Of a DNA stretch of 64,000 bases, positions 1-8,825 are shown piece by piece. Within the stretch, counting starts at the first letter, position 1. Each line of letters starts with the position of its first letter. Source of the DNA: Lewinella sp. JB7 (lineage in GTDB: Bacteria > Bacteroidota > Bacteroidia > Chitinophagales > Saprospiraceae); assembly GCF_024297185.1 (NCBI RefSeq), contig NZ_JANCTD010000001.1:693396-757395 (forward strand), in the 5' to 3' direction. The position numbers and the translations under genes were made by a program. The notes under the pieces were generated by a model that did no database searches, was not told where the DNA came from, and saw nothing but the letters and a program-made list of their open reading frames with translations.

Positions 1-277
1 GTTTGGCGTTCGCCCGCCGAGTACGGTGTTTTCCGCCGACGGAAAGCTGCGCAGGACGCACCGTTTGCGCACCGGTCAGGTAGCCAACGTGACGAACGGG
101 ATCTGGAAAGCCCAGGGTGATAGCCTCTTCGTCATCGAGCCCAACATCACCTACACCTACCACCACGACCTGCAGGGCGATCGTATGTTGCTGAGGGGCA
201 TCGTGGACCAGGATCAGGACGGCGTACGCGACGACACCTTCCGGGCGGTCTACCGCCTCGTAGGCCGCACCCGCTAA
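1..277 (+). CDS. C-terminal part of an unrecognised protein, cut by the window edge
   Basis: The reading frame is open at base 2 and runs to a TAA stop, so this is the 3' end of a gene that starts outside the window. The visible part, about 91 residues, contains alternating short beta-strand-like stretches (SLFVIEPN, MLLRGIVD, AVYRLVGRT) and a DQDQDGVRDD acidic loop. That resembles the second half of a small lipocalin- or META-like beta-barrel in which the last strand is a hydrophobic YRL segment. I do not recognise a specific family. An internal GTG at 26 could be called as a start by gene finders, but the upstream frame is open with the same codon preference, so I treat the gene as partial. 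It converges with the T9SS cargo gene that ends at 351. Confidence 0.6.
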   Translation, partial: FGVRPPSTVFSADGKLRRTHRLRTGQVANVTNGIWKAQGDSLFVIEPNITYTYHHDLQGDRMLLRGIVDQDQDGVRDDTFRAVYRLVGRTR

Positions 278-287
278 AACAGACGAA

Positions 288-315
288 GGGCGCCCCGGTA
301 TGTACCGGAACGCCC
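288..315. terminator. Imperfect hairpin between two convergent genes
   Basis: GGGCG pairs with CGCCC, enclosing CCGGTA/TACCGG, to give a two-part stem with a two-base loop, 11 bases after the stop of the left gene. There is no T-run on either side, so it may serve as a bidirectional barrier rather than a classic intrinsic terminator. Confidence 0.35.
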
Positions 316-350
316 CGTCGACTTACAATGGTAGAAAGAAAACTAAACTT

Positions 351-1340
351 TTAGTTGGCGACCAGGAACCGCGAGCTTTGGCCCCGCACCCGCACTACGT
401 AGGTTCCCGCGGCGAGTTCGGGAAGGGTGAAGCCGCCCCCCTGCAGGCGGTATTCGCCGAGAACGCGACCCGTCGGTCCGATCAGGTGAGCCACCTCGCC
501 TTCCGTACCCGGCAGGTTCAGGTTCAACCGGTCGCCCACCCGGGCCGGGTTCGGCGTAGCGGAGCGCATGGCGACCGCCGCGATGTCGTTCCAGGAGGCC
601 GACTGTACGCCGAGGGCGGTATTGCTTCCGTCAAAGTCGATCTGCTCGATGCGGTAATAATTTATTCCGGTGGCCGGCGCGAGGTGCCGGTAGGTGTAGT
701 CACTAATTTGGTCGGTGGTGCCCCGGCCTACGATGGTGGCGATCTCCTCGAAGGTGCGCCCGTCCCGGCTGTGGAGAAGCAGGTAGTAGGCATTATCCTT
801 TTCGGACATGGTGCTCCAGCGGAGTTCGACGTAGTTGTCGTATGCTTTGGTATTCCACGATAGCAGACTGACGGGAAGCAAGGCCGGTGCGGAAGGACCC
901 CAGAGGGTGCAGGTACCCTCGCACGACTGCAATTCCTGATTGTAGGCCCGTATGCCGTTAGGGTTGTTACCCCCGCCCGGACCCATCGTACGCGTGGTAC
1001 CCTGATCATCGATGATGGTGATGACCACGCCGCCCCCGCCGTTCAGGAGCGAAAATTGGGTGGCATTCGAAGAGAAGGTAGCCCCGCGGAAGGTGGGCGA
1101 GGCATGATTGCCGATGTACACGGTAATATCCCGCAGGTCGGTGAATTCGCGGAGATCGATGTCTCCGATGCCGGCTCCCAGCTCGAGGCTGCAGACGAGG
1201 TCGGGGCGGGAGCAACCTGGTGAGCGGACGGTCTGGCCATCAACGCGCTCGATGAGGCAGTTGCATTCCTGTGCGGAAACGGATTGGGGGGCGAGGAGGG
1301 GCGCTGCCACAAGCAGCGCGGCCACCATAGATTTAATCAT
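351..1340 (-). CDS. Secreted protein with C-terminal T9SS sorting domain
   Basis: 329 residues. It begins with a signal peptide (about residues 1-23, ending VSAQ). The middle has a Cys pair early (ECNC) and further Cys residues (CSLE, CEGTCTLWG), followed by a fibronectin-like segment (WSTMSEKDNAYYLLLHS, YRIEQIDFDG) typical of Bacteroidota surface proteins. The last 70 or so residues (TPNPARVGDRLNLNLPG, AAGTYVVRV, ending in a short basic strand) match the type A C-terminal sorting domain. That domain directs export through the type IX system and attachment at the cell surface. The ATG start at 1340 is preferred because the signal peptide follows at once. The function of the mature part is unknown; adhesion or matrix binding is a guess. 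The upstream 1.1 kb carries no other gene. Confidence 0.85.
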   Translation of the reverse strand: MIKSMVAALLVAAPLLAPQSVSAQECNCLIERVDGQTVRSPGCSRPDLVCSLELGAGIGDIDLREFTDLRDITVYIGNHASPTFRGATFSSNATQFSLLNGGGGVVITIIDDQGTTRTMGPGGGNNPNGIRAYNQELQSCEGTCTLWGPSAPALLPVSLLSWNTKAYDNYVELRWSTMSEKDNAYYLLLHSRDGRTFEEIATIVGRGTTDQISDYTYRHLAPATGINYYRIEQIDFDGSNTALGVQSASWNDIAAVAMRSATPNPARVGDRLNLNLPGTEGEVAHLIGPTGRVLGEYRLQGGGFTLPELAAGTYVVRVRGQSSRFLVAN

Positions 1341-2492
1341 GAGTTTGTTGTTAATAGTGTTCAGAATAATCGGACCAATAGATCCGGGTGTCTCGTCGCT
1401 GGTGCGAATACCAATAAATACAAACTATTCAAAAAGGGGTAAAATACAGTGTTGTGTTGTTCAAATGTGTCAGAATCGGGTTATGTAGCCGTTGTGTCTC
1501 AAATCAATATAACGTCCCTTGTACTGATACAATGGTACTTAAATGTCAAACTTGAAAAAGATAAGGAAGTGTTGTGTCGTTCAAATGTGTCAGAATCGGG
1601 TTATGTAGCCGTTGTGTCTCAAATCAATATAACGTCCCTTGTACTGATACAACGGTGCTTAAATGTCAAACTTGAAAAAGATAAGGAAGTGTTGTGTCGT
1701 TCAAATGTGTCAATAGTGTCGTGTAGCCAATATATAGATCGTTGGACCCGCCCGCTTAATCCGATATTCGAATGAGCATAGCAGGGCACTTCGTTCCGGA
1801 CGGCACGATAGTACCGTCGGAAGGATACCTTACAGAAGTGGAGGGGGGGAGATCGCTGCTGTAAGCAGCGCGCGGGGGGAGTTCAATGTTGTGTTGTTTT
1901 TCAGTGTCTACAATACGGACATAATGTCCAAAATCGATAAAGAGCCAAGCCACAGTGTTTACTGAATATTACCGAGCGATCAAAAGATCAGGACATAAGT
2001 CATCGATAAAGTAAATAAACATAGCCTCTGTGGTAAAGCAAAGTGCTATTAACATAAGTCAAAAGCAGGAGCGGTCGACGTAATAAACTCGTATAACCGG
2101 CTTGCGATACAAATGTACGGCGCTTTGTGGGATTAAAAAGTTTCTACACCGATTTGTTCTAGGGTAAATCAAATTTTAACGTTTGGCAGTATTTAGGGAG
2201 TAGTTATGTGCCGCTAATTTTTGGGAATTAAATACTACCGTGCCCGGGGGCATTATGCTCTAACGTGCTTTACGTTGGCGGGCCGCAAAGGACGTTTAGT
2301 CAGGATATTTGTCCCGTTGACATCTGTTTTGCTTCCCCAGCAAGTTTATCGGTAGATGCTGTTTTCCTCACGATACTTCCGCCAAAGTGATCTAATCGTT
2401 CACTAAGCTGTGCCGTTTATGCCCATAATAAGGGAGTAGGGCTATTTATTCCCATTGTGGCGGAAATAAAATTTAACGATCTAAGCGAAGCG
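1341..2492. other. AT-rich 1.15-kb intergenic region without a convincing gene
   Basis: The stretch is visibly richer in A and T than the flanking genes and its ORFs have codon use unlike them. It holds a 120-bp tandem repeat (separate entry). It also has several TAnnTTTG-like octamers on the minus strand (for example the complement of CAAATGTA near 2110 and of CAAATTTTA near 2168), possible promoter boxes far upstream of the minus-strand gene that starts at 1340. I see no tRNA, transposase or phage remnant in it. Confidence 0.6.
1448..1712. repeat. 120-bp direct tandem repeat, 2.2 copies
   Basis: Unit 1 is 1448-1567, unit 2 is 1568-1687, and a third partial copy of 25 bases ends at 1712. 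Units 1 and 2 differ at only three positions (1458/1578, 1533/1653, 1537/1657), so about 117 of 120 bases are identical. The period is a multiple of three, which keeps one frame open across both units (a 108-codon ORF). Its A/T-rich third positions and lack of any recognisable domain argue against coding. Confidence 0.95.
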
Positions 2493-4265
2493 TCATTCCC
2501 TTTTTTCTGCCGTCGTTACCCTCAGATTGAGGTCGCTCAGTTGTTGAGCGTCGATCCGGGCCGGCGCGTCGATCATCACGTCGCGGCCCTGGTTGTTCTT
2601 CGGAAAGGCGATGAAGTCACGGATGGAGCTCTGTCCGTTCATGACGGCACACAGGCGGTCGAAACCGAAGGCGATGCCCGCGTGGGGTGGGGCGCCGTAC
2701 TCGAAGGCTCCCATCAGGAAGCCGAACTGCTCCTCCGCTTCCTCGGGCGTGAAGCCCAGCAGTTGAAAGTTCTTTTCCTGCAGGCCCCGGTCGTAGATCC
2801 GTACCGACCCGCCGCCGATCTCGGCTCCGTTGATTACGAGGTCGTAGGCGTCGGCCTTCAGCGATTTCATGGTTTCGTGATCGCCGTTGAGCATCCGGTC
2901 GACCTCCTCCCGCTTCGGCGAAGTAAAGGGATGGTGCATGGCGTGGAAGCGGCCGGCCTCTTCGTCCCACTCCAGTAGCGGGAAGTCGACCACCCATAGC
3001 GGCTTGAAACTGCCGGCGGGGATCATGTCGTACTCCGCCGCCACGTGTAGCCGCAGGCTGCCGAGTTGCTTGCGGGTCTTCTCGTCATCGCCGCTCAGGA
3101 CCAGCATAAGGTCGCCCTTCTCCGCTCCCGCGGCCGCGCCCCAGGCCTGCAGTGCGTCGGCATCGAAGAATTTGTCGACACTCGACTTCACGCTGCCGTC
3201 CTCGTTAAACTTGACGTAGATCAGGCCCTTCGCCCCGATCTGGGGGCGCTTGACCCAGTCCGTAAGCGCATCGAGCTGTTTGCGGCTGAGGTCCGCCTTT
3301 CCCGGTACGCGGATGCCCACGACCAGCTCGGCCTCGTCGAACACCTTAAAGCCCTTACCCTGCGCTAGCTCGTTCAGCTCGGTCAGTTCCATGCCGAAGC
3401 GCAGGTCGGGCTTGTCGGAACCGTAGCGGCGCAGGGCTTCGTCGTACTGCATGCGGGGGAATTCGCCGAGCTCGGTACCCTTCAGTTCGCGGAACACGTG
3501 GCGCGTGAGCCCTTCGAAGGTGTTGAGCACGTCCTCCTGGGTCACGAAGGCCATCTCGCAGTCGATCTGGGTGAATTCCGGCTGGCGGTCGGCCCGCAGG
3601 TCTTCGTCGCGGAAGCACTTCACGATCTGAAAGTAGCGATCGTAGCCGGCTACCATGAGCAGCTGTTTGAAGGTCTGCGGACTCTGCGGCAGGGCGTAGA
3701 ACTGCCCCTCGTTAAGCCGACTGGGCACCACGAAATCGCGTGCGCCCTCGGGTGTACTCTTGATCAGGTTGGGGGTTTCCACTTCCACGAAATCCTGGTC
3801 GCCTAGGTAGGCGCGTACGGCCAGGGCGAGTTTGCTGCGGAAGATGATGTTCTTCTGGAGCGGTCCGCGGCGCAGGTCGAGGTAGCGGTAGCGCATACGC
3901 AGGTCGTCGCCGCCGTCGGATTCGTCCTCGATGGTGAAGGGGGGGACCTTTGACTTATTGAGCACGGTGAGCTCGCGGGCCAGGATCTCCACGTCGCCGG
4001 TGGGGCGGTTGGGGTTCTTATTGGTCCGTTCCCGGACCGCGCCGGTAACCTGGATGACCCATTCCCGGCCTAGTTTGCGGGCCCTTTCGGCCAGGGGCGC
4101 GTCGTCGTCGCTGTCGAACACCACCTGGGTGATGCCGTAGCGGTCACGCAGATCGACGAAGGTGAGTCCGCCAAAATCCCGGCCGGCCTGCACCCATCCG
4201 CTGAGGGTTACTTCTTTTCCGGCATCTTGGAGGCGGAGTTCGCCGCAGTTGTGGGTACGAAACAT
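2493..4265 (-). CDS. aspS: Aspartate--tRNA ligase
   Basis: 590 residues, the usual length of the bacterial type. It charges tRNA-Asp with aspartate in the cytoplasm. Visible are the N-terminal OB-fold anticodon-binding domain (residues 1-105, with [13 protein letters not shown]), class II motif 2 ([18 protein letters not shown], about 218-235), the inserted GAD domain typical of bacterial AspRS (about 290-420), and class II motif 3 (GIAFGFDRL, about 530-538). The ATG at 4265 gives [10 protein letters not shown], the normal AspRS N-terminus. The gene stands alone, flanked by repeat-bearing intergenic DNA on both sides. Confidence 0.97.
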   Translation of the reverse strand: MFRTHNCGELRLQDAGKEVTLSGWVQAGRDFGGLTFVDLRDRYGITQVVFDSDDDAPLAERARKLGREWVIQVTGAVRERTNKNPNRPTGDVEILARELTVLNKSKVPPFTIEDESDGGDDLRMRYRYLDLRRGPLQKNIIFRSKLALAVRAYLGDQDFVEVETPNLIKSTPEGARDFVVPSRLNEGQFYALPQSPQTFKQLLMVAGYDRYFQIVKCFRDEDLRADRQPEFTQIDCEMAFVTQEDVLNTFEGLTRHVFRELKGTELGEFPRMQYDEALRRYGSDKPDLRFGMELTELNELAQGKGFKVFDEAELVVGIRVPGKADLSRKQLDALTDWVKRPQIGAKGLIYVKFNEDGSVKSSVDKFFDADALQAWGAAAGAEKGDLMLVLSGDDEKTRKQLGSLRLHVAAEYDMIPAGSFKPLWVVDFPLLEWDEEAGRFHAMHHPFTSPKREEVDRMLNGDHETMKSLKADAYDLVINGAEIGGGSVRIYDRGLQEKNFQLLGFTPEEAEEQFGFLMGAFEYGAPPHAGIAFGFDRLCAVMNGQSSIRDFIAFPKNNQGRDVMIDAPARIDAQQLSDLNLRVTTAEKRE

Positions 4266-4410
4266 GGGTCGTTGGGTTGAGGGGGCGAAGGTAGCAAGCT
4301 TTGTTTGTATAGCGGCGGCGCGCGGGTGCAGGGTTTACGGGGGAAGAGCCGGGTAAGAGTTGCCGGGTTGCCATACCCCGGGGTTGGGGTTTCGCAGGTT
4401 TTCCAAGCTG

Positions 4411-4709
4411 ACCTTGTATCGCAGGTAGAGTCAAAGGTTGAGGCTTTCTAAGCCGACCCAGTCCTGCGGGTTGATTGCGTTGCAGGGTCGCCCCAGAGGG
4501 ACTCATCCTTTGTTCTCCAAACCCGACCTTGTATCGCAGGTAGAGTCTAAGGTTGAGGCTTTCTAAGCCGACCCAGTCCTGCGAGTAATTGTGTTACAGG
4601 GTTGCCCTACAAGGGCTCATCCTTTGTTCTTCGAAGCCCGACCCTGCACTGGGAATTGACTGCGTTAATGGGTCGCCCTAAAAGGGCCCATCCTTTTTTT
4701 CTCAAAACG
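4411..4709. repeat. 115-bp tandem repeat, about 2.6 copies, with hairpin-ATCCTTT modules
   Basis: Copy 1 (4411-4525) and copy 2 (4526-4640) are clearly homologous with about a dozen differences. A half copy runs from 4641 to about 4709. Each unit ends in a short GC hairpin (for example GGGTCGCCCT and AGGGCCCAT around 4671-4692) followed by ATCCTTT and pyrimidines. The same arrangement recurs once after the GGGP synthase gene near 18454. The array fills most of the 512-base gap between aspS and the deacetylase gene. No gene is seen there. Confidence 0.85.
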
Positions 4710-4777
4710 ACCCCGCGCTGCGTGTCAAATCAGCCATGTCTCAACTGCTCCGGGGGACCGCGTATGGGTGTCAAACA

Positions 4778-6142
4778 TCACCGCCCCACGAGTATAACCC
4801 GCTCGCCCGGCATGACCGCGTAGCGCACGTAGTCCGGTCCTTCTCCGTCTCTGACAACCTGCAAGGGACTACCGGCATCCGCGTCGTTGGAACGCTTAAC
4901 CTGTACCGAAGTCCAACCTTCCGGAACGACCGTTCGGAGCGTGAGCGGTACGTTATACACCGCGGGGTCCAGCGTACACCGGACGTGGACGGTGATCTCA
5001 TCTTCCGACCGTCGTTCCTCCACCCGGCTGTTCTCCCGCTCCCTGATATACTTGGTCACCGTGGCAAAGGGGGCTATCCAAAGGCGGTCTTCCCGCTCCT
5101 TAATGTAAGCGAAGTATTCCCGTAGCTCAGCCGCCGGCCGCGCCGCCCAGCCATAGTCGTCGACGCCGTGTAAAACCTCCACCAGCCAGATGTTGTCGTG
5201 GGCGAGAGTGGTGTCGACCCAGTCCTTCATTGCCTGCAGACTGGTGTTATCGGTCGGGCCGCGCTGCCACTGGACATATTCCTGCCGTACGGAGCCCGGC
5301 GCCACCCGACTGCCCCGGTTTAGTTCGGCGAGGTAGGGCGCGGGCATGCGGTTGCGCAAAGCGGGGTAGACCCGGTGGGCAAATTCCATGACCCGCTCGT
5401 CCTCGGTTCCGTAGGGCCCCTCCGCGGAAAAAGTGGCTGGCTCTCCCAGAAATTTAGCGATGTCGGCCCGGCTTTGTTCCAGTTCGTAACGGAGGTTCGG
5501 GGCATCGAGGACGGCCAGCCGGGGGTGGGTGACCGTATGGCTGGCAATTTCGTGGCCGGCGGTCTGGTAGGCGCGGTAGTCGTCCCAGGTGGTAGTATCT
5601 ACCGGGTTGTCGTGAAATACTACATCGTCGGTGTTCCTGAGGGTGCCGGCACGCAGTTTGGCGTAGGCCTCGTCGATGAGGCGGTGGGCTTTCGCTATCT
5701 GTCCGGCCTCGTAGCGGGCGCCGGCATCGGAATGGTAGGTGATCGCTTCGGTCGTACCCGTGAAGGCGATGAGGGAGGCACGCTCAAAGAAGTTGGTGGA
5801 ATCCGTGGGCGTGCGGGCGGTTTCGGCGATGATTAGCTCCGGATCCCGCCCGATAAATTTACCCCGTTCCGACCCTTCCACCTTGCCGGTGATGATGTAG
5901 AAGGTGGCTAATAGTCCGAGCGAATCCAGGATCGGCCGCGCCACCGTGAACTGGGTGATGATGCCGTCGTCGAAGGTGAGGGATACGGCACCGATCTTAT
6001 CCCCCTGCCACCGGGTGATGACCGAGGTTTCCGGGGAAAGCGGTGACGGGGCGGGCGTTGTGCACGACGTAAGGAGCAGGACAGCCGCCAGAAAAGCACA
6101 GAGTGAGGCGGCGGGAGCAGTTGGCATCAGTGAGGATCGCAT
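4778..6142 (-). CDS. Polysaccharide deacetylase-family lipoprotein
   Basis: 454 residues from the ATG at 6142; a TTG two codons upstream is less likely. A lipoprotein signal ends LLLTSC with Cys27. The NodB-type deacetylase domain follows: the TFDDG motif (residues 56-60) provides the catalytic Asp and a metal-binding Asp, and the SHTVTHPR motif (about 200-207) provides the two metal-binding His. Members remove acetyl groups from N-acetylated sugars in chitin, peptidoglycan or exopolysaccharide. About 110 residues at the C-terminus form a separate beta-rich region, perhaps sugar-binding. The protein should sit in the periplasm or on the outer membrane. It lies alone between long intergenic regions. 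The substrate cannot be told from sequence. Confidence 0.85.
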   Translation of the reverse strand: MRSSLMPTAPAASLCAFLAAVLLLTSCTTPAPSPLSPETSVITRWQGDKIGAVSLTFDDGIITQFTVARPILDSLGLLATFYIITGKVEGSERGKFIGRDPELIIAETARTPTDSTNFFERASLIAFTGTTEAITYHSDAGARYEAGQIAKAHRLIDEAYAKLRAGTLRNTDDVVFHDNPVDTTTWDDYRAYQTAGHEIASHTVTHPRLAVLDAPNLRYELEQSRADIAKFLGEPATFSAEGPYGTEDERVMEFAHRVYPALRNRMPAPYLAELNRGSRVAPGSVRQEYVQWQRGPTDNTSLQAMKDWVDTTLAHDNIWLVEVLHGVDDYGWAARPAAELREYFAYIKEREDRLWIAPFATVTKYIRERENSRVEERRSEDEITVHVRCTLDPAVYNVPLTLRTVVPEGWTSVQVKRSNDADAGSPLQVVRDGEGPDYVRYAVMPGERVILVGR

Positions 6143-6538
6143 AGGCAAGTAACTTAGGCATTCTTGCGAGTTTTCCGCGAACCAGCGGGTCTAGGGCGTA
6201 AAAGTTCCGGTAGGTGGGGTAGACATACCGTCGCCAGACTATATTTCCCGGTACTGCCGGAAATAACCTGCGTAAAGGGAATAATATGTGACATATACAC
6301 GCACTATTCGTGTATAAAACGATATTCGGCAAAATTCCCACGCCCCATATAGTGTATGAACAATAAATACAAAGGAAGAATATAAATGTTAAAATTGGCG
6401 ATTTCCGGTAATTATATATGGCGATAAAAAATACGAGGGGGATTCCGTCAGTTTTTGCTGCATCTGATTAATTGATCGATAACTACCTGACTCACTAAGA
6501 CGCCGGCCCACCTTCGGTCGGTAAGATTATAATCCCTC
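6143..6538. other. Divergent intergenic region, AT-rich
   Basis: It separates two divergently transcribed genes, so it should contain both promoters. An 8-bp perfect inverted repeat TATACACG/CGTGTATA with a 7-base spacer lies at 6294-6316, and long A/T stretches follow (6355-6430). No gene or RNA is recognised. Confidence 0.4.
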
Positions 6539-8026
6539 ATGAAATCCTTTTTGACGATACTCGTCCTGGTGGCCTATGCCACCACCGGACAAGCCAACAA
6601 CATTGACGTCACCAACGTAACCCTGGGTGAACGAAATGTGGTTAACGGAACCCGCATCATCCAATTCGACGTCGGCTGGGAAAATTCCTGGCGCGTCAGC
6701 GCGGCCCCCGCAAACTGGGATGCCGCCTGGATCTTCATCAAATTCCAGGAACAAGACGGCACCTGGTCCCACGCCACCCTTTCTGCGGCCACTCCCGGCA
6801 CCTCCTTTACCACTACCGAGACGACCGCCGACAGCGTCGGGCTCTTCGTGTACCGAACGGCGGAGGGCTCCGGTAATGTCGCCCACAACGCCATTCAGGC
6901 CGTTTGGGAATATCGCAGCGACGGAGTGGATGATTCGGCTCTCGTCACCGTCGAAGTCTACGCCGTCGAGATGGTCTACGTGCCCCAGGGTTCCTTTTAC
7001 CTCGGCTCCGACGGCAGCAGCCTGCTCGAATTCTACCACCACCAGTCGCTGCTCCCCCTGGAACGGGACCCCTATCCCGTAACTTCCGAAGGCAGCATCC
7101 GAATAGGTGCGCTAAATGGCGATCTGAACTTCGTCGGTGCCACCTATGCGGGTGATCTTTTCGGCACCCTACCGGTCAGTTTCCCGAAAGGATACCGGGC
7201 ATTCTATTGCATGAAGTACGAAACCAGCCAGCAGCAGTACGTGAAATTTTTCAATACGGCCGGCGACGCGCAAAAGTCGCTGCTGGACCTGGCCGGACTG
7301 GGTACGCTTTGCGCGGATCTGGAATTATTTCGTAATTCCTTCTGCTGGACCGGAGCAAACGAAGTGACCACCTCCAACCCCTACATCCCGGTCACTTTCC
7401 TGTCCGCGGGCCAGATGATGGCCTACCTGGACTGGACGGGTCTGCGGCCCATGACGGAACTGGAGTACGAAAAAGCGTGTCGCGGGCCCGGCTATCCGAT
7501 TCCGGATGAATATGCCTGGGGCAACGCCGAGATCAATCTGGATCACTATCAGGTGACCAACCAGGATGCCGGTAACGAAGGGGTGGTCAATGCGGACGAG
7601 ATATCGGAAACGAAAGGCAACGGACTATACCTGGGTAATGCCCTGCGGATATCCCTGGTACCGCTTCAGGGCCCCATCCGCGTCGGAGCCTTCGCGGGCA
7701 GCGGCACCCGCTATACCCGCCTGAGCAGCGGGGGCAGCTACTACGGAATCATGGAGCTGTCGGGAAACTTGGGTGAGTTGGTCGTTACGGTCGGCGACCC
7801 CGTCGGCCGGTTATTCAGCGGTGCGCACGGAGACGGCACCCTGTCCTCCTCCGGGCTGCCGACCGTCCTGGATTGGCCCCTGTCGGGCACCGGCTACGGT
7901 AGTCGCGGCGGGTCGTTCGCCCTCCCGCGCGCCAGTTTGCGGGTATCCTCGCGGGAGTTTGCGGTAACCAACTTCACCGCGGGCGAAGTCCACGGCTTCC
8001 GCGGCGTGCGGACCGCACCGCTGTAA
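6539..8026 (+). CDS. Secreted SUMF1/FGE-fold protein, probably non-catalytic
   Basis: 495 residues with a signal peptide (about 1-20, ending GQA). Residues 20-140 form a beta-rich N-terminal domain. The formylglycine-generating-enzyme (SUMF1) fold starts near MVYVPQGSFYLGSDG (about 144) and runs to the end. It shows the family landmarks YCMKYETSQQQYVKF, AYLDWTGLRPMTELEYEKA, YAWGN, ELSGNLGE, RGGSF and GFRGVRTAP. In true formylglycine-generating enzymes, copper-binding Cys residues sit shortly after RGGSF; here that segment reads ALPRASLRVSSREF with no Cys. The protein is therefore more likely a binding or structural member (C-type-lectin-like fold) than a sulfatase activator. It is followed after 45 bases by a small T9SS cargo gene and may share its transcript. 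No sulfatase is present in the window. Confidence 0.8.
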   Translation: MKSFLTILVLVAYATTGQANNIDVTNVTLGERNVVNGTRIIQFDVGWENSWRVSAAPANWDAAWIFIKFQEQDGTWSHATLSAATPGTSFTTTETTADSVGLFVYRTAEGSGNVAHNAIQAVWEYRSDGVDDSALVTVEVYAVEMVYVPQGSFYLGSDGSSLLEFYHHQSLLPLERDPYPVTSEGSIRIGALNGDLNFVGATYAGDLFGTLPVSFPKGYRAFYCMKYETSQQQYVKFFNTAGDAQKSLLDLAGLGTLCADLELFRNSFCWTGANEVTTSNPYIPVTFLSAGQMMAYLDWTGLRPMTELEYEKACRGPGYPIPDEYAWGNAEINLDHYQVTNQDAGNEGVVNADEISETKGNGLYLGNALRISLVPLQGPIRVGAFAGSGTRYTRLSSGGSYYGIMELSGNLGELVVTVGDPVGRLFSGAHGDGTLSSSGLPTVLDWPLSGTGYGSRGGSFALPRASLRVSSREFAVTNFTAGEVHGFRGVRTAPL

Positions 8027-8071
8027 AACGGTCTGCCCCTACCCTCCCTCTCACTATCCCAAAAGAAACAT

Positions 8072-8815
8072 ATGTATCTCACCTTTACCCAAAACCTATT
8101 CCTTGCCCTTATTATAGGCTTTCTCGCTACCCTCTCGCCAACCATCGGCCTGGGGCAGGCCACGGGGAAGGGCCTGGATAAAAACGCCGCCGAACAACCC
8201 ATGTACCGGGGCGGCGTGGCGGGCGGCGACGATAGCCAGGTGGCTGCCGAAAGCGCCATGCCCGTCGATCTGGTTCACTTCGCCGCTTCCCGTGAACCCT
8301 CCAGGGTTATCATCCGGTGGCGCACCGCTCAGGAAACGGACATTACCGGTTTCGCCGTGGAATATAGCCCGGACGGGCACGACTTCCGGGAGGTGGGCTG
8401 GCGCGCCTCTACCGCGGCCCGGGGCGGACAAGGGGAGTACGTTTACCAGCTACCGACACCGGACGGTACGATTGCCTACTACCGACTGCGGATAGTGGAG
8501 GCCGACGGCTCTTACTGGTACTCCACGCTCCGTCACCTGCAATTTCCGGGCGCCCCCTGGGCGGTGGCCGCGGCAGCTAACCCCGCCGGTAGCGACCGAA
8601 TAGCCCTGCGCCTGGAGGGCCTTCCCGGTGGCGAGCCGATCACGGTGCGTATAGCGGATATGACGGGCCGGCTGCTCCATACCGAAGTACATACTACCGT
8701 GGGGGCAACCAGTGAATTGCGACTGCCCCTGTACCTGTCTCCGGCCGCGTACGTTGCCATTGTGGAGCGTCAGGGCGGTGACCGGCAAACCCTTAAACTG
8801 CTGGTATCCCGCTAG
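8072..8815 (+). CDS. Secreted protein with T9SS sorting domain
   Basis: 247 residues. An N-terminal hydrophobic signal (FLALIIGFLATLSPTIGLGQ) precedes a fibronectin-type segment (FAASREPSRVIIRWRTAQE, FAVEYSPDGHDFREVGW, YYRLRIVEADGSYWYS) of the kind that usually comes just before a T9SS sorting domain in Bacteroidota. The last 75 residues (IRIADMTGRLL-like strand, LSPAAYVAIVE, LKLLVSR) fit a type A sorting domain. The gene is thus a minimal cargo with almost no independent effector domain. It converges with the glycosyltransferase gene, with stop codons 10 bases apart. Confidence 0.75.
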   Translation: MYLTFTQNLFLALIIGFLATLSPTIGLGQATGKGLDKNAAEQPMYRGGVAGGDDSQVAAESAMPVDLVHFAASREPSRVIIRWRTAQETDITGFAVEYSPDGHDFREVGWRASTAARGGQGEYVYQLPTPDGTIAYYRLRIVEADGSYWYSTLRHLQFPGAPWAVAAAANPAGSDRIALRLEGLPGGEPITVRIADMTGRLLHTEVHTTVGATSELRLPLYLSPAAYVAIVERQGGDRQTLKLLVSR

Positions 8816-8825
8816 CCCGGAGGAG

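Noticed and set aside
1756-1953. Minus-strand ORF of 65 codons
   Set aside because: Codon use unlike the neighbours, no recognisable domain, located in AT-rich intergenic DNA.
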